A stretch of DNA of 64,000 bases, taken from Oscillospiraceae bacterium (GTDB taxonomy: Bacteria; Bacillota; Clostridia; Oscillospirales; Ruminococcaceae). A program made the position numbers and the translations under genes. Under the pieces are notes generated by a model. It was given only the letters and a program-made list of their open reading frames with translations, did no database searches and was not told where the DNA came from. The stretch is from contig JAFXGY010000017.1 in assembly GCA_017536625.1 (NCBI GenBank), positions 1 to 64,000 of the forward strand, read 5' to 3'. Shown one piece after another: positions 47,369 through 55,678 of this stretch (positions are counted from its first letter, which is position 1; each line of letters begins with the position of its first letter).

Positions 47369-47797
47369 CTATACCTCCTTTCCGTTTTTTCTGTGGATTA
47401 TCCAATCGGCAAATGCAAGAGCATAAATTCCGTAAGGAATGCTCAGCAAACCGAGAATACATCCTATTATGCCAACATCCGGGTTCTGAATCGCCACAAA
47501 AAGCGTCAGCCCCCTGATGAGAAGGCGCACCATATAATTCGAAACCGTCATGCCCTGGGGATTTGCGCTTTTGATGCTTTTCCCTACCGTAAGTTCGTGC
47601 TGGCGGAAAAGCAGCTGGGCAACGGCGCCGCCGAGGAAAACTCCTTTGGCGGTTTTTGCGAAATCCCCGAAAAGGATTCCGCCGATGATTGAAAGAACGC
47701 AGATTGCGATTGCCGCTATTCTCGCGTTTTTCGGCGTTATAAGCGTTTCTTCCCCATCGTCATATTCATTTATCATCCGATTCAGGAATTTCGCCAT
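47369..47797 (-). CDS. atpI: ATP synthase subunit I-like membrane protein
   Basis: 142 aa with four hydrophobic segments (IAAIAICVLSIIGGILFG, GVFLGGAVAQLLF, LLIRGLTLFVAI and IGCILGLLSIPYGIYALAFA). It matches the AtpI family, which assists assembly of the c ring or Mg2+ supply. The first ATG is kept because AAAGGAAG lies about 9 nt upstream. It overlaps the end of the AtpZ-like gene by 32 nt. Confidence 0.85.
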   Translation of the reverse strand: MAKFLNRMINEYDDGEETLITPKNARIAAIAICVLSIIGGILFGDFAKTAKGVFLGGAVAQLLFRQHELTVGKSIKSANPQGMTVSNYMVRLLIRGLTLFVAIQNPDVGIIGCILGLLSIPYGIYALAFADWIIHRKNGKEV

Positions 47798-48032
47798 TTT
47801 GTTTTTCTTCCTTTAACCAAACATCTTTTATAAGCTGATAGCTTCCTTTATATCCGGAATAAATTCCGCAGATAATTCCGATGGCGGTGAACCAATATCC
47901 GCCGTTTCCAAATTCGGAATCCAGCCACATTCCGACGGAAAGCAAAAGAAGAATCGGGCAGATTGCCGAAAGCGAAACCTGGAGCACCATTGAAGAAGCT
48001 TTGATTATATCTCGCTGTTCGCTCGCTTTCAT
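47766..48032 (-). CDS. atpZ: AtpZ/AtpI-family small membrane protein
   Basis: 88 aa with two hydrophobic helices: SMVLQVSLSAICPILLLLSV and GGYWFTAIGIICGIYSGYKG, the fold pattern of the small AtpZ proteins encoded upstream of atpI/atpB in many Bacillota. AtpZ homologues help assemble the F-type ATP synthase or conduct Mg2+/Ca2+. Its ATG overlaps the stop of the preceding gene by 4 nt. Confidence 0.82.
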   Translation of the reverse strand: MKASEQRDIIKASSMVLQVSLSAICPILLLLSVGMWLDSEFGNGGYWFTAIGIICGIYSGYKGSYQLIKDVWLKEEKQNGEIPESDDK

Positions 48033-48373
48033 CGGGATTCACCTTCTTCTTCAAAAATCTCCGCTTCCCGAAGCACCTTTTCTATCTCATCATCGGAAAG
48101 GGATGAAAATTCGTCTTCAAATTTTTCGAAAAATTCCGTTTTTTCGTTTCCGAAGAAATCTTCATCCGGAATTTCAAATTCTGCCTGTTCCGGTTCCCGG
48201 CGTTTTCCCTCTTCGTTCCAAAAAACCCTCGGGTCTTCCTTTTCGGAAACTATAACAGAAACCGCGCTTTGATTTTCCGCGGAATTGATAAAACGGATCA
48301 TCAGCTTTTTGGCAAAACTGCTGCCTATCAAAAAAACGCCGAGAAAAAGAAGAACTATCCAGAGTTTATCCAT
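48029..48373 (-). CDS. Unknown single-pass membrane protein heading the atp operon
   Basis: Not recognised. The 114 aa protein has one N-terminal membrane helix (MDKLWIVLLFLGVFLIGSSF) and a strongly acidic cytoplasmic or external tail rich in Glu, Asp and Phe (NEKTEFFEKFEDEFSSLSDD). ATG at 48373 follows GAGGAAGAAAAAACCT and begins at the membrane helix; a longer frame upstream has no good start signal. As first gene of the ATP synthase transcript it might be an assembly or stability factor, which is inference. Confidence 0.75.
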   Translation of the reverse strand: MDKLWIVLLFLGVFLIGSSFAKKLMIRFINSAENQSAVSVIVSEKEDPRVFWNEEGKRREPEQAEFEIPDEDFFGNEKTEFFEKFEDEFSSLSDDEIEKVLREAEIFEEEGESR

Positions 48374-48425
48374 AGGTTTTTTCTTCCTCTCCTTTGCGCT
48401 TTTGGTTACATTATTAGTTATTATA

Positions 48426-48454
48426 ATAATACCACAAATGAATACCAATGTAAA
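48426..48454 (-). promoter_or_regulatory. Promoter of the atp operon
   Basis: Minus-strand TTTACA (48449-48454) and TATTAT (48426-48431) with 17-nt spacing, 53 nt before the first start codon. Confidence 0.75.
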
Positions 48455-48559
48455 CAAAAATTTGTTATAAAATTAACGAATTTTCATATTTCTTTTTATT
48501 GCATATTTCATATTAAAGCATTTCAGTTTTAAAGTAAAGTCAACTTTATGTTAATTTTC

Positions 48560-48588
48560 TTGATAGAAAGCCTTAATTATGCTATATT
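48560..48588 (+). promoter_or_regulatory. Promoter of the radical SAM gene
   Basis: TTGATA (48560-48565) and TATATT (48583-48588) with 17-nt spacing, 37 nt before the TTG start. It is divergent from the atp promoter. Confidence 0.75.
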
Positions 48589-48625
48589 GTATCATAGTCA
48601 ATGAATCGAAAGGAGGCGGATTTTT

Positions 48626-49522
48626 TTGGAACTTTCGCACAAATGCGAACTTTGCCCGAGAAAATGCGGCGCAGACCGCCTTTCCGGAAAAACCGGTTTC
48701 TGCGGCGGCGCGAAGGATGTAAAAATCGCAAGAGCAGCTCTGCATTTTTGGGAAGAACCCTGCATTTCCGGTGAATCCGGCTCCGGAACGGTTTTCTTTT
48801 CCGGCTGCACCATGAGGTGCATTTTCTGCCAGAACCGGGAAATAAGCCGCGGCGAAGCCGGAAAATGCGTTTCCGTCAATCGCCTTGCGGAAATTTTCCT
48901 TGAACTCCAGGCAAAGGGCGCAAATAATATCAATCTTGTCACCCCGATGCACTATGCTCCGCAGATTACAAAAGCCCTTGATATCGCCCGGGAAAAAGGA
49001 CTTTTTCTTCCGATAGTATGGAACACCGGCGGATGGGAACTTCCGGAAAGTATCGAATCCGTAAAGGATTATGCGGATATCTGGCTTACGGATTTCAAAT
49101 ATGCTGATAATTCTTTGGCAGAAAAATTTTCTTCCGCAAAAAATTATTCCGAACTTGCCCTTTCTTCCCTCAAAAAAATGGTGGAACAAACCGGCGAAGC
49201 GGTTTTTGATGATGAGGGCATGATGAAAAAAGGAATAATAGTCCGCCATCTGATGCTTCCGGGGCATCTTGATGATACTAAAAAGGTGCTTTCGCTCCTT
49301 TGGAAAAATTTTGGCGATAAAATCTGGATAAGCATTATGAACCAATATACTCCCCTTTGCAGCGATGAACGGTATCCGGAACTTTCCCGAACAGTTTCCG
49401 ATGAGGAATATGACGAAGCCATTGAATTTGCCTGCTCCCTCGGAATCGAAAACGCGTTTGTTCAGGAAGGCGGAACAGTCGGCGAAAGTTTTATTCCTCC
49501 TTTCGACCTTGAAGGAGTGTAA
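48626..49522 (+). CDS. PflA-like radical SAM protein
   Basis: Radical SAM enzyme of 298 aa. Two cysteine groups are present: an N-terminal zinc-like set (CELCPRKC, then GFCGG) and the cluster motif FSGCTMRCIFCQNREI (CxxxCxxC). This layout fits the COG1313 group of uncharacterised PflA-related proteins, distinct from true pyruvate formate-lyase activases, and no glycyl radical enzyme lies nearby. TTG at 48626 is chosen because AAAGGAGGCGGATTTTT precedes it. The substrate is unknown. Confidence 0.87.
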   Translation: MELSHKCELCPRKCGADRLSGKTGFCGGAKDVKIARAALHFWEEPCISGESGSGTVFFSGCTMRCIFCQNREISRGEAGKCVSVNRLAEIFLELQAKGANNINLVTPMHYAPQITKALDIAREKGLFLPIVWNTGGWELPESIESVKDYADIWLTDFKYADNSLAEKFSSAKNYSELALSSLKKMVEQTGEAVFDDEGMMKKGIIVRHLMLPGHLDDTKKVLSLLWKNFGDKIWISIMNQYTPLCSDERYPELSRTVSDEEYDEAIEFACSLGIENAFVQEGGTVGESFIPPFDLEGV

Positions 49523-49544
49523 ATTGAATATTTATTGAAAATCC

Positions 49545-49589
49545 ACCCCGAAAAATGAAAAAAGCTCTTGCTTTTTCTTCTTCGGGGTG
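49545..49589 (+). terminator. Long hairpin terminator after the radical SAM gene
   Basis: Outer stem CACCCCGAA / TTCGGGGTG encloses an inner stem AAAAAAGC / GCTTTTTT-like with loop TCTT. It lies directly before the amino-acid operon, so it could also act as an attenuator, but no leader peptide is apparent. Confidence 0.7.
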
Positions 49590-49640
49590 TTATATTTGTA
49601 TTCGTACGAAAAACAATCGTTTTTAAGGAGCGGACTTTTT

Positions 49641-50087
49641 ATGAACGATAATCCAGATAAAATCGTGGTTGAATCCAACCTTCTGCCGGAGGTTCTTCTC
49701 AAGGTAATCGAAGCAAAAAAACTGCTTTCGCAGGGAAAAGCCAAAAACTCTTCCGAAGCCGCAAGAATGGCCGGAATAAGCAGAAGTGCTTTTTATAAAT
49801 ATAAGGACGGCGTTTCGGTTTACAGCGATGAAAGCCGCGATAAAATCGTCACCTACAGCATGGCTCTCATCGATAAACCCGGCGTTCTTTCAAATGTTCT
49901 CACCGTTCTTTCAAAGTATGGTGCGAACGTCCTTACCCTCAACCTCAATATTCCGATCGACGGCGCCGCCCTTTGCACAATTTCCTTCACCACAGGAAAT
50001 CTTAAATGCGACGGTCACACCCTTAGAGAGGCGCTTCGTGCCGTTGATGGAGTTATAACCTGCCGAAACCTCAAAGAGAGGAAATGA
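49641..50087 (+). CDS. ACT-domain protein, UPF0735/PheB-like
   Basis: 148 aa. The N-terminal helical part resembles a small DNA-binding or helical module (AARMAGISRSAFYKYKDGVS), and the C-terminal ACT domain starts at TYSMALIDKPGVLSNVLTVL. UPF0735 proteins often sit next to hom or pheA and probably sense an amino acid. ATG at 49641 follows AAGGAGCGGACTTTTT. It overlaps the frame of hom by about 4 nt, so it is in the threonine/lysine operon. Confidence 0.87.
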   Translation: MNDNPDKIVVESNLLPEVLLKVIEAKKLLSQGKAKNSSEAARMAGISRSAFYKYKDGVSVYSDESRDKIVTYSMALIDKPGVLSNVLTVLSKYGANVLTLNLNIPIDGAALCTISFTTGNLKCDGHTLREALRAVDGVITCRNLKERK

Positions 50088-50092
50088 TTTCT

Positions 50093-51283
50093 ATGAAAAT
50101 CGCAGTACTCGGTCACGGAACCGTCGGTTCCGGCGTTTGCGAAATCCTTATTGAAAAATCGAAGGAAATCGCAAAATCCGCCGGAAAAGAACTTGAACTC
50201 GGATATGTCCTTGATATCCGGGATTTTGAAGACGTTCCCTATTCCGAAAAATTTACGAAAGATTTTTCCGCTGTGCTTGCCGACCCGGAAGTTGGCATAG
50301 TTGCGGAAGCTATGGGCGGGCTTGAACCCGCCCATTCATATGTTAAGGCCGCCCTTGAAAGCGGAAGAAGTGTTGTAACTTCCAACAAGGAACTGGTTGC
50401 CGAAAAAGGTGCGGAACTTTTGAGCATCGCCCGTGCTCATAACGCGAACTTCCTCTTCGAAGCTTCCGTCGGCGGCGGAATTCCGCTTATAAGGCCGCTT
50501 TATTCCTCCATGAACGCCGCCGGAATCACCGAATTTGCCGGAATTCTTAACGGAACAACGAATTATATCCTCACAAAAATGTTCCGATTCGGCGAAAGCT
50601 ATGAAGAAGCGCTTTCCGGTGCTCAAACTCTCGGCTATGCGGAAAAGGATCCTTCCGCGGATGTGCTTGGATGGGATGCCTGCCGCAAAGCGGCAATACT
50701 TTCTTCCCTCATCTGGGGAAGAACCCTCCGCCCTTCCGAAATTCCTACGGAAGGAATTTCAAAAATCACTTCCGATGATGTAAATCTGGCGGAATCATGC
50801 GGTTTTTCGATAAAACTCATCGCAAGGGCAAAGCTCCTTGAAAACGGAAAAATCTTCGCAAAAGTTTCCCCCGCAATGATAAAAAACGATTCCCCTCTCG
50901 CATCGGTAAACGACGTTTTCAACGCCGTGCTCATAAGGGCAGAAACCACCGGCGAAGTGCTCTTTTACGGAAAGGGCGCAGGAAAAATGCCGACAGCATC
51001 TTCCGTCATCGCGGATATCATCGAATGTGCAAAAGCAAAAGGCAATATAAAAGAAGTTTTCTGGGAAGACGGTGCTCAAAGTGTTTTTGCAAATGCCGAT
51101 GCGGTTTCCGAAAGATATTGTATTCGCACCGATTACGACGCTTCAATGCTCATTCCCGGCGCTGAAATCATCGGAACAAACGCATATATCACACCGCCGC
51201 TTTCCGAAAGCGAAATTACGGTGCTCGAAGAAAAAATTCTTGAGCACGGTTCTCTTCTGTCAAAGATACCCCTTTTTGAATAA
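50093..51283 (+). CDS. hom: Homoserine dehydrogenase
   Basis: NAD(P)-dependent reduction of aspartate semialdehyde to homoserine. The 396 aa sequence has the Rossmann start MKIAVLGHGTVGSGVCEILI, the signature ASVGGGIPLIRPLYSSMNAA and GILNGTTNYILTKM with catalytic-site Lys/Asp region DPSADVLGWDACRKAAILSS, and no extra C-terminal ACT domain beyond the short end. ATG at 50093 is used because the RBS AGAGAGG is 11 nt upstream; ATG at 50084 is too close. Confidence 0.95.
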   Translation: MKIAVLGHGTVGSGVCEILIEKSKEIAKSAGKELELGYVLDIRDFEDVPYSEKFTKDFSAVLADPEVGIVAEAMGGLEPAHSYVKAALESGRSVVTSNKELVAEKGAELLSIARAHNANFLFEASVGGGIPLIRPLYSSMNAAGITEFAGILNGTTNYILTKMFRFGESYEEALSGAQTLGYAEKDPSADVLGWDACRKAAILSSLIWGRTLRPSEIPTEGISKITSDDVNLAESCGFSIKLIARAKLLENGKIFAKVSPAMIKNDSPLASVNDVFNAVLIRAETTGEVLFYGKGAGKMPTASSVIADIIECAKAKGNIKEVFWEDGAQSVFANADAVSERYCIRTDYDASMLIPGAEIIGTNAYITPPLSESEITVLEEKILEHGSLLSKIPLFE

Positions 51284-51307
51284 TATATCACAAGGGAAGT
51301 TGAAATT

Positions 51308-52195
51308 ATGGTAAAAATAAGAATTCCCGCTTCCACAGCAAACCTTGGAAGCGGATTTGATTCCCTTGGAATCGCGCTGAATCTTTATAATTACGTCGAA
51401 ATGGAAATTGCCGAAGGCTGTTTTATCTCCTCCGCCGACGGAAGCGAAATTCCCGCAGGCGAAGATAACCTTATCTATCTTTCGGCGAAAAAGGTCTTCG
51501 AAAAAGCAGGCGTTCCTTTTTCCGGGCTGAAAATCATCGAAGAAAACAATATTCCTTTCGCAAGGGGGCTTGGTTCAAGTTCCGCCTGCATTGCCGGCGG
51601 GGTTTTCGGCGCAAACGAACTTCTCGGCAAACCCTTTTCAAAAGAAGAGCTTCTCGATATCGCCGCGGAAATCGAAGGTCACCCGGATAACGTTTCTCCC
51701 GCAATAATGGGGGGCTTTACCGCAAACGCAATGGAGGAAAAATCCGTTCGTTTCGTTCGTGCAGAAGTTCCGGAAAACCTTGTTTTTGTGGCGTTCGTTC
51801 CTCCTTTTGAACTTAAAACCGCCGATGCGAGAGCCGCAATGCCGAAAGAGATTTCGGTGAAGGATTCCGTCTTTAATCTTTCCCGAAGCGCCCTTGCGGC
51901 GGCATCCTTCCTTTGCGGAAAATACGAAAATCTTCGCTGTGCCTGTTCCGACAGACTTCATCAGCCCTATCGCCTTCCTCTTATTCCCGGGGGAGAAACC
52001 ATCATCGAAAAATCTTACGGAAAAGGCGCCCTTGCCGCATTTATAAGCGGCGCGGGTTCAACCATGGCCGCAATTTTCGACTGCGAAAAAAGCGCCGCGG
52101 AAGAAATTGCCCTTTCAATCCTTTCGGCCGAAGTTTTTTCCGGCTGGAAATATTTTATTCTTCATGCAGATAATTCCGGCGTCTCCGCGCTGTGA
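51308..52195 (+). CDS. thrB: Homoserine kinase
   Basis: GHMP kinase, 295 aa, phosphorylating homoserine for threonine synthesis. Motif 1 is RIPASTANLGSGFDSLGIAL, the ATP loop is PFARGLGSSSACIAGG, and motif 3 is KGALAAFISGAGSTMAAIFD. It lies 24 nt after hom. No thrC is present in the window, so the last step is encoded elsewhere. Confidence 0.95.
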   Translation: MVKIRIPASTANLGSGFDSLGIALNLYNYVEMEIAEGCFISSADGSEIPAGEDNLIYLSAKKVFEKAGVPFSGLKIIEENNIPFARGLGSSSACIAGGVFGANELLGKPFSKEELLDIAAEIEGHPDNVSPAIMGGFTANAMEEKSVRFVRAEVPENLVFVAFVPPFELKTADARAAMPKEISVKDSVFNLSRSALAAASFLCGKYENLRCACSDRLHQPYRLPLIPGGETIIEKSYGKGALAAFISGAGSTMAAIFDCEKSAAEEIALSILSAEVFSGWKYFILHADNSGVSAL

Positions 52196-52213
52196 TATAC
52201 CGAGGTAAGAACT

Positions 52214-53419
52214 ATGAGCATTATAGTACAAAAATTCGGAGGCAGTTCCGTCGCGGATGCCGAGCGGCTTTTCCGCGTAGCAAAAATAGTGACGGATACC
52301 TATTCCGCAGGAAACAGCGTCGTTGTGGTGGTTTCCGCACAGGGCGATACCACCGATGACCTCATCGCAAAAGCGGCGGAAATCAGCCAGAATCCATCCA
52401 AAAGAGAACTTGACGTTCTGCTTTCCGCCGGGGAGCAGATTTCCATGTCGCTTCTTGCAATGGCCATTGAAAAAATGGGCTTCCCGGTAATTTCCCTAAC
52501 CGGCTGGCAGGTTGGAGTCCAGACCGACGCTTCCCATTCCTGTTCAAAAATCCGCAGAATCGATAAGGAAAGGCTCGAAAGCGAGCTTGATAAAAGAAAA
52601 ATCGTAATAGTTGCCGGCTTCCAGGGCATAAACCGCTATGACGATATAACCACCCTTGGAAGAGGAGGTTCCGACACCAGCGCAGTTGCAATCGCCGCCG
52701 CACTTCATGCGGACCTTTGCCAGATTTATACGGACGTTGACGGAATTTATACCGCCGACCCGAGGATAGTCAAAGACGCAAAAAAACTCGACGAAATAAC
52801 TTATGACGAAATGCTCGAGCTTGCAAACCTCGGCGCAAACGTGCTTCACAGCCGCAGTGTTGAAATGGCAAAGAAATACAGCGTTAAACTGGAAGTTCGG
52901 TCCAGCTTTGAAAACAAACCCGGAACTATATTGAAAGAGGTCGTTAAAGTGGAAAGAATGCTTATCCGCGGAGTTACCCGCGACAACAACACCGCAAGAA
53001 TATCCCTTGTTGAAATTCCGGACGTTCCGGGCATTGCCTTCAAGATTTTCAGCATTCTTGCAAAGAAAAATATCAACGTTGATATCATCCTTCAGTCCAT
53101 CGGACGAAACAATACAAAAGATATCAGCTTCACCGTTGCCCATGACCAGAAGGACGAAGCCATCGAAGCTCTTCGGGAAGTGGCGGAACTTTTCAAAGCG
53201 AAGGAAATCACCTGTGATGATTCCGTCGCAAAGGTTTCCATAGTCGGCGCCGGAATCGAAACCCATCCCGGCATTGCCGCAAAAATGTTCGAAGCCCTTG
53301 CGGATGCGGATATCAACATCAAAATGATTGCCACTTCCGAAATCAAAATTTCCGTCCTCATCGACCGCGACAAAGCCGAAAGAGCCGTTCAGGTCATTCA
53401 CGATGCGTTTGATTTTTAA
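52214..53419 (+). CDS. lysC: Aspartate kinase
   Basis: First enzyme of the aspartate family pathway, 401 aa monofunctional form. The kinase domain starts MSIIVQKFGGSSVADAERLF and has TLGRGGSDTSAVAIAAALHA; two C-terminal ACT domains (ISLVEIPDVPGIAFKIFSIL and VSIVGAGIETHPGIAAKMFE) make feedback inhibition by lysine and/or threonine likely. It is the last gene of the hom-thrB-lysC operon and is followed by a terminator. Confidence 0.95.
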   Translation: MSIIVQKFGGSSVADAERLFRVAKIVTDTYSAGNSVVVVVSAQGDTTDDLIAKAAEISQNPSKRELDVLLSAGEQISMSLLAMAIEKMGFPVISLTGWQVGVQTDASHSCSKIRRIDKERLESELDKRKIVIVAGFQGINRYDDITTLGRGGSDTSAVAIAAALHADLCQIYTDVDGIYTADPRIVKDAKKLDEITYDEMLELANLGANVLHSRSVEMAKKYSVKLEVRSSFENKPGTILKEVVKVERMLIRGVTRDNNTARISLVEIPDVPGIAFKIFSILAKKNINVDIILQSIGRNNTKDISFTVAHDQKDEAIEALREVAELFKAKEITCDDSVAKVSIVGAGIETHPGIAAKMFEALADADINIKMIATSEIKISVLIDRDKAERAVQVIHDAFDF

Positions 53420-53458
53420 GCCCTTCCGAATGGCAAATCACATTTTTATTGAAGAATA

Positions 53459-53487
53459 CCCCGCACAAAAAGTGCGGGGATTTTTTT
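53459..53487 (+). terminator. Terminator of the hom-thrB-lysC operon
   Basis: CCCCGCAC / GTGCGGGG hairpin with AAAAA loop followed by a seven-T run. Confidence 0.9.
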
Positions 53488-53546
53488 GTTTTTGCTTGTT
53501 TTAACGCAAAAATATGTTATACTCTTGGCATGGGGAGGCGATTTTT

Positions 53547-54443
53547 TTGTTTGATGAACATCTTAAAACCTTCATCTGTGTTGCGGAATGCGGAAGCTTC
53601 ACGAAAGCGGCGGAACTTCTTTTTCTTTCGCCAAACGCGGTAAAGAAAAGAATAGCTTCGGTAGAGGAAGGCACCGGCCTTCAGCTTTTTGAAAGAACCC
53701 TCAAGGGTGAAAAACTTACCGCGGCGGGCAAATCCTTTTATTCCGAAGCAAAAAAGCTTGTTCAAAGCTATAACAATGCGGTTGAAAGGGCAAAAAGGAT
53801 TCAGGAAAGCAACGACGACGTCCTGAAAATCGGAATCATGGATACATTCGCCGATGAATTCATGATTGCGAAATGGTTCCAGTCCTCCGAAAAAAACGAA
53901 CGGGAAAAAACGAGCATGGTTTTTTACGGAACTTCCGGCGAAGGAGTGAAAACAATGCTCCGAAGCCTCGGAAACGAAATCGACTTTGCGGTCGATATCT
54001 GCGATGAAAAACTTGCGGCAAAATTCGGAGTGAAAGCCGAAAAAATTTCCGAAGCGCAAATCTGCTGTGCTGTGCCGCTGGGTCACAGGCTTTATGCAAA
54101 AGAAGAGCTTACACCCGCAGATCTTTGCGGTGAAAAAGCCGCTGTTTTGAAAGTCGGAAGAAGCGAGCTTTGGGACGAAGTTTTGCGGAACATCAAAAAA
54201 GATTTTTTCGGTATTGATTTTTTTGAAATCGACAAATACAGTATAAAAACCTTCAACCGCTGCGAAAACGAAAACCGCATTGTTTTCATGACAGAAAACA
54301 GCGGAAAGGTCTATCCCTTCTGCAAGGTAATTCCTATAAATAAAACATATACCGTTCCTTTCGGAATATATTACCCCGAAAATCCTTCAAAAAGGGTCGC
54401 CGCATTCATCGAAAAAATCAAAAGTTTTGCGCCCAAATATTAA
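53547..54443 (+). CDS. LysR-family transcriptional regulator
   Basis: 298 aa. The N-terminal winged helix reads LKTFICVAECGSFTKAAELL then FLSPNAVKKRIASVEEGTGL, followed by an effector-binding domain. TTG at 53547 is chosen because GGGGAGGCGATTTTT precedes it and the predicted start MFDEHLKTF fits the family; the frame upstream has no RBS. A TATACT -10 lies near 53516. Its target may be itself or the dehydrogenase gene downstream, which is inference. Confidence 0.87.
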   Translation: MFDEHLKTFICVAECGSFTKAAELLFLSPNAVKKRIASVEEGTGLQLFERTLKGEKLTAAGKSFYSEAKKLVQSYNNAVERAKRIQESNDDVLKIGIMDTFADEFMIAKWFQSSEKNEREKTSMVFYGTSGEGVKTMLRSLGNEIDFAVDICDEKLAAKFGVKAEKISEAQICCAVPLGHRLYAKEELTPADLCGEKAAVLKVGRSELWDEVLRNIKKDFFGIDFFEIDKYSIKTFNRCENENRIVFMTENSGKVYPFCKVIPINKTYTVPFGIYYPENPSKRVAAFIEKIKSFAPKY

Positions 54444-54520
54444 CAGCGAAGAGCCTTTATAAGCACTTTTAGTTCTTATATCGGCTCTTTTTTGTTCTTT
54501 ATTAAATACATTTGGTGCGA

Positions 54521-54526
54521 TATAAT
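54521..54526 (+). promoter_or_regulatory. -10 element of the dehydrogenase gene
   Basis: TATAAT at 54521-54526 with a weak TTTATT (54498-54503) 17 nt upstream. It lies 48 nt before the start codon. The weak -35 could mean that an activator is required, such as the adjacent LysR protein, but this is inference. Confidence 0.6.
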
Positions 54527-54573
54527 ATATTTGATGTGTTAATAAAAACACGAATATCAAGGAGGATTTTATA

Positions 54574-55332
54574 ATGGAAAGACTTGACGGAAAAAGAATC
54601 ATTGTCACCGGCGGCGCAAACGGCATGGGCAGAACCACTGTTGAAAACTTCCCTTCCCTCGGCGCAAAAGTTGCATTTTTCGACGTAAACGATGCAGACG
54701 GTGTTGAAGTTGAAAAAATCAGCGGCGCAAAATATATCCACGTTGACGTTTCCAGTGAAGAAGAAGTTCAGAAAGGCTTCAAAGAAGCTGTTGAATGGCT
54801 CGGCGGTCTTGACGTAGTTATCCACTGCGCAGCAATCGCTCCCGCAACCCCCATTGAATACTGCGATTTTGCAACCTGGAAAAAACTCTTTGCAATCAAT
54901 GCAGACGGTACTTATCTTGTTGACATGGAAGCTTTCAAATATATGAAAGATCAGGGCTACGGCAACATCATCAACTTCACCAGTGCTTCCGCATTCATCG
55001 TAAGCCCCTTCCAGCCCATTTACGGCGCAACCAAAGGTGCTGTAACTTCCTGGAGCAGAACCCTTGCAAAAGACCTTATGCCTTATAACATCAGAGTCAA
55101 CATGATCGCTCCTAACATCTGGACTCCTCTTACCGACAAACTTGTTGCACAGTTCAGCCCCGAAGAAAAACAGGCCTTCATGGACGGCATGAAAGGACTT
55201 ATGCTCGGCGATAAACCCGGTGACCTCATCGAAGATTATCTTCCCGTTATCGCTTTCGCAGCAAGCGACAGCTCCAAATTCATCACCGGCCAGACCATTT
55301 GCGTTGACGGCGGTACCATGATGGTTCGTTAA
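54574..55332 (+). CDS. Short-chain dehydrogenase/reductase
   Basis: Classical SDR of 252 aa. Cofactor loop TGGANGMG near residues 12-19, then the catalytic Ser in IINFTSASAFIV and the YxxxK pair in PIYGATKGAVTSWSRTLAKD, and the ending TGQTICVDGGTMMVR. The substrate is unknown. Codon use is clearly biased to the ribosomal type (TAC, AAC, ATC, TTC preferred), unlike the neighbouring genes, which suggests high expression. It has its own -10, a strong RBS (CAAGGAGG) and a terminator. Confidence 0.9.
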   Translation: MERLDGKRIIVTGGANGMGRTTVENFPSLGAKVAFFDVNDADGVEVEKISGAKYIHVDVSSEEEVQKGFKEAVEWLGGLDVVIHCAAIAPATPIEYCDFATWKKLFAINADGTYLVDMEAFKYMKDQGYGNIINFTSASAFIVSPFQPIYGATKGAVTSWSRTLAKDLMPYNIRVNMIAPNIWTPLTDKLVAQFSPEEKQAFMDGMKGLMLGDKPGDLIEDYLPVIAFAASDSSKFITGQTICVDGGTMMVR

Positions 55333-55378
55333 TCCACAAAAAGAAAAGAGTCATACCCCCTCTTTCTATTTTTGAAAA

Positions 55379-55413
55379 ACACCGCCCGGAATTTTTCCGG
55401 GCGGTGTTTTTTT
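55379..55413 (+). terminator. Terminator of the dehydrogenase gene
   Basis: ACACCGCCCGGAA / TTCCGGGCGGTGT-type hairpin followed by a T-run, bidirectional in appearance. Confidence 0.88.
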
Positions 55414-55426
55414 CGCTTTTGGGATA

Positions 55427-55463
55427 TAAAAAAGTCGGAAGGCGATTTGCCTTCCGACTTTTT
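55427..55463 (-). terminator. Terminator after tRNA-Val
   Basis: On the minus strand, AAGTCGGAAGGC / GCCTTCCGACTT with loop AAATC directly follows the tRNA CCA end and is followed by T residues. Confidence 0.8.
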
Positions 55464-55540
55464 TGGTGGAGACACACGGACTCGAACCGTGGACCTCTTG
55501 CGTGTGAAGCAAGCGCTCTAACCAGCTGAGCTATGCCTCC
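55464..55540 (-). tRNA. tRNA-Val (CAC)
   Basis: A 77-nt cloverleaf on the minus strand. Acceptor stem GGAGGCA pairs with TGTCTCC (one G-T). The D arm is GCTCAGCTGGTTAGAGC, the anticodon arm is CTTGC-TTCACAC-GCAAG with anticodon CAC reading GUG, and the T arm is CACGG-TTCGAGT-CCGTG. The CCA end is encoded. It is followed by a terminator, so it is a single-gene transcript. Confidence 0.95.
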
Positions 55541-55678
55541 GTTAAATTGCGGATAATATTATAACATTTTTTTGAACTTCTGTCCATATTCTTTGTTCAA
55601 AAAATTTATAATTCGTTCACCACTTCCAAAAATATCCATGGTAAAATTAATATATCATATTAAAAAGGAAGATTTTTT

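Noticed and set aside
48626..49522. Radical SAM gene considered as a pyruvate formate-lyase activase
   Set aside because: The N-terminal cysteine set and the absence of a neighbouring glycyl radical enzyme fit the uncharacterised PflA-related group better.
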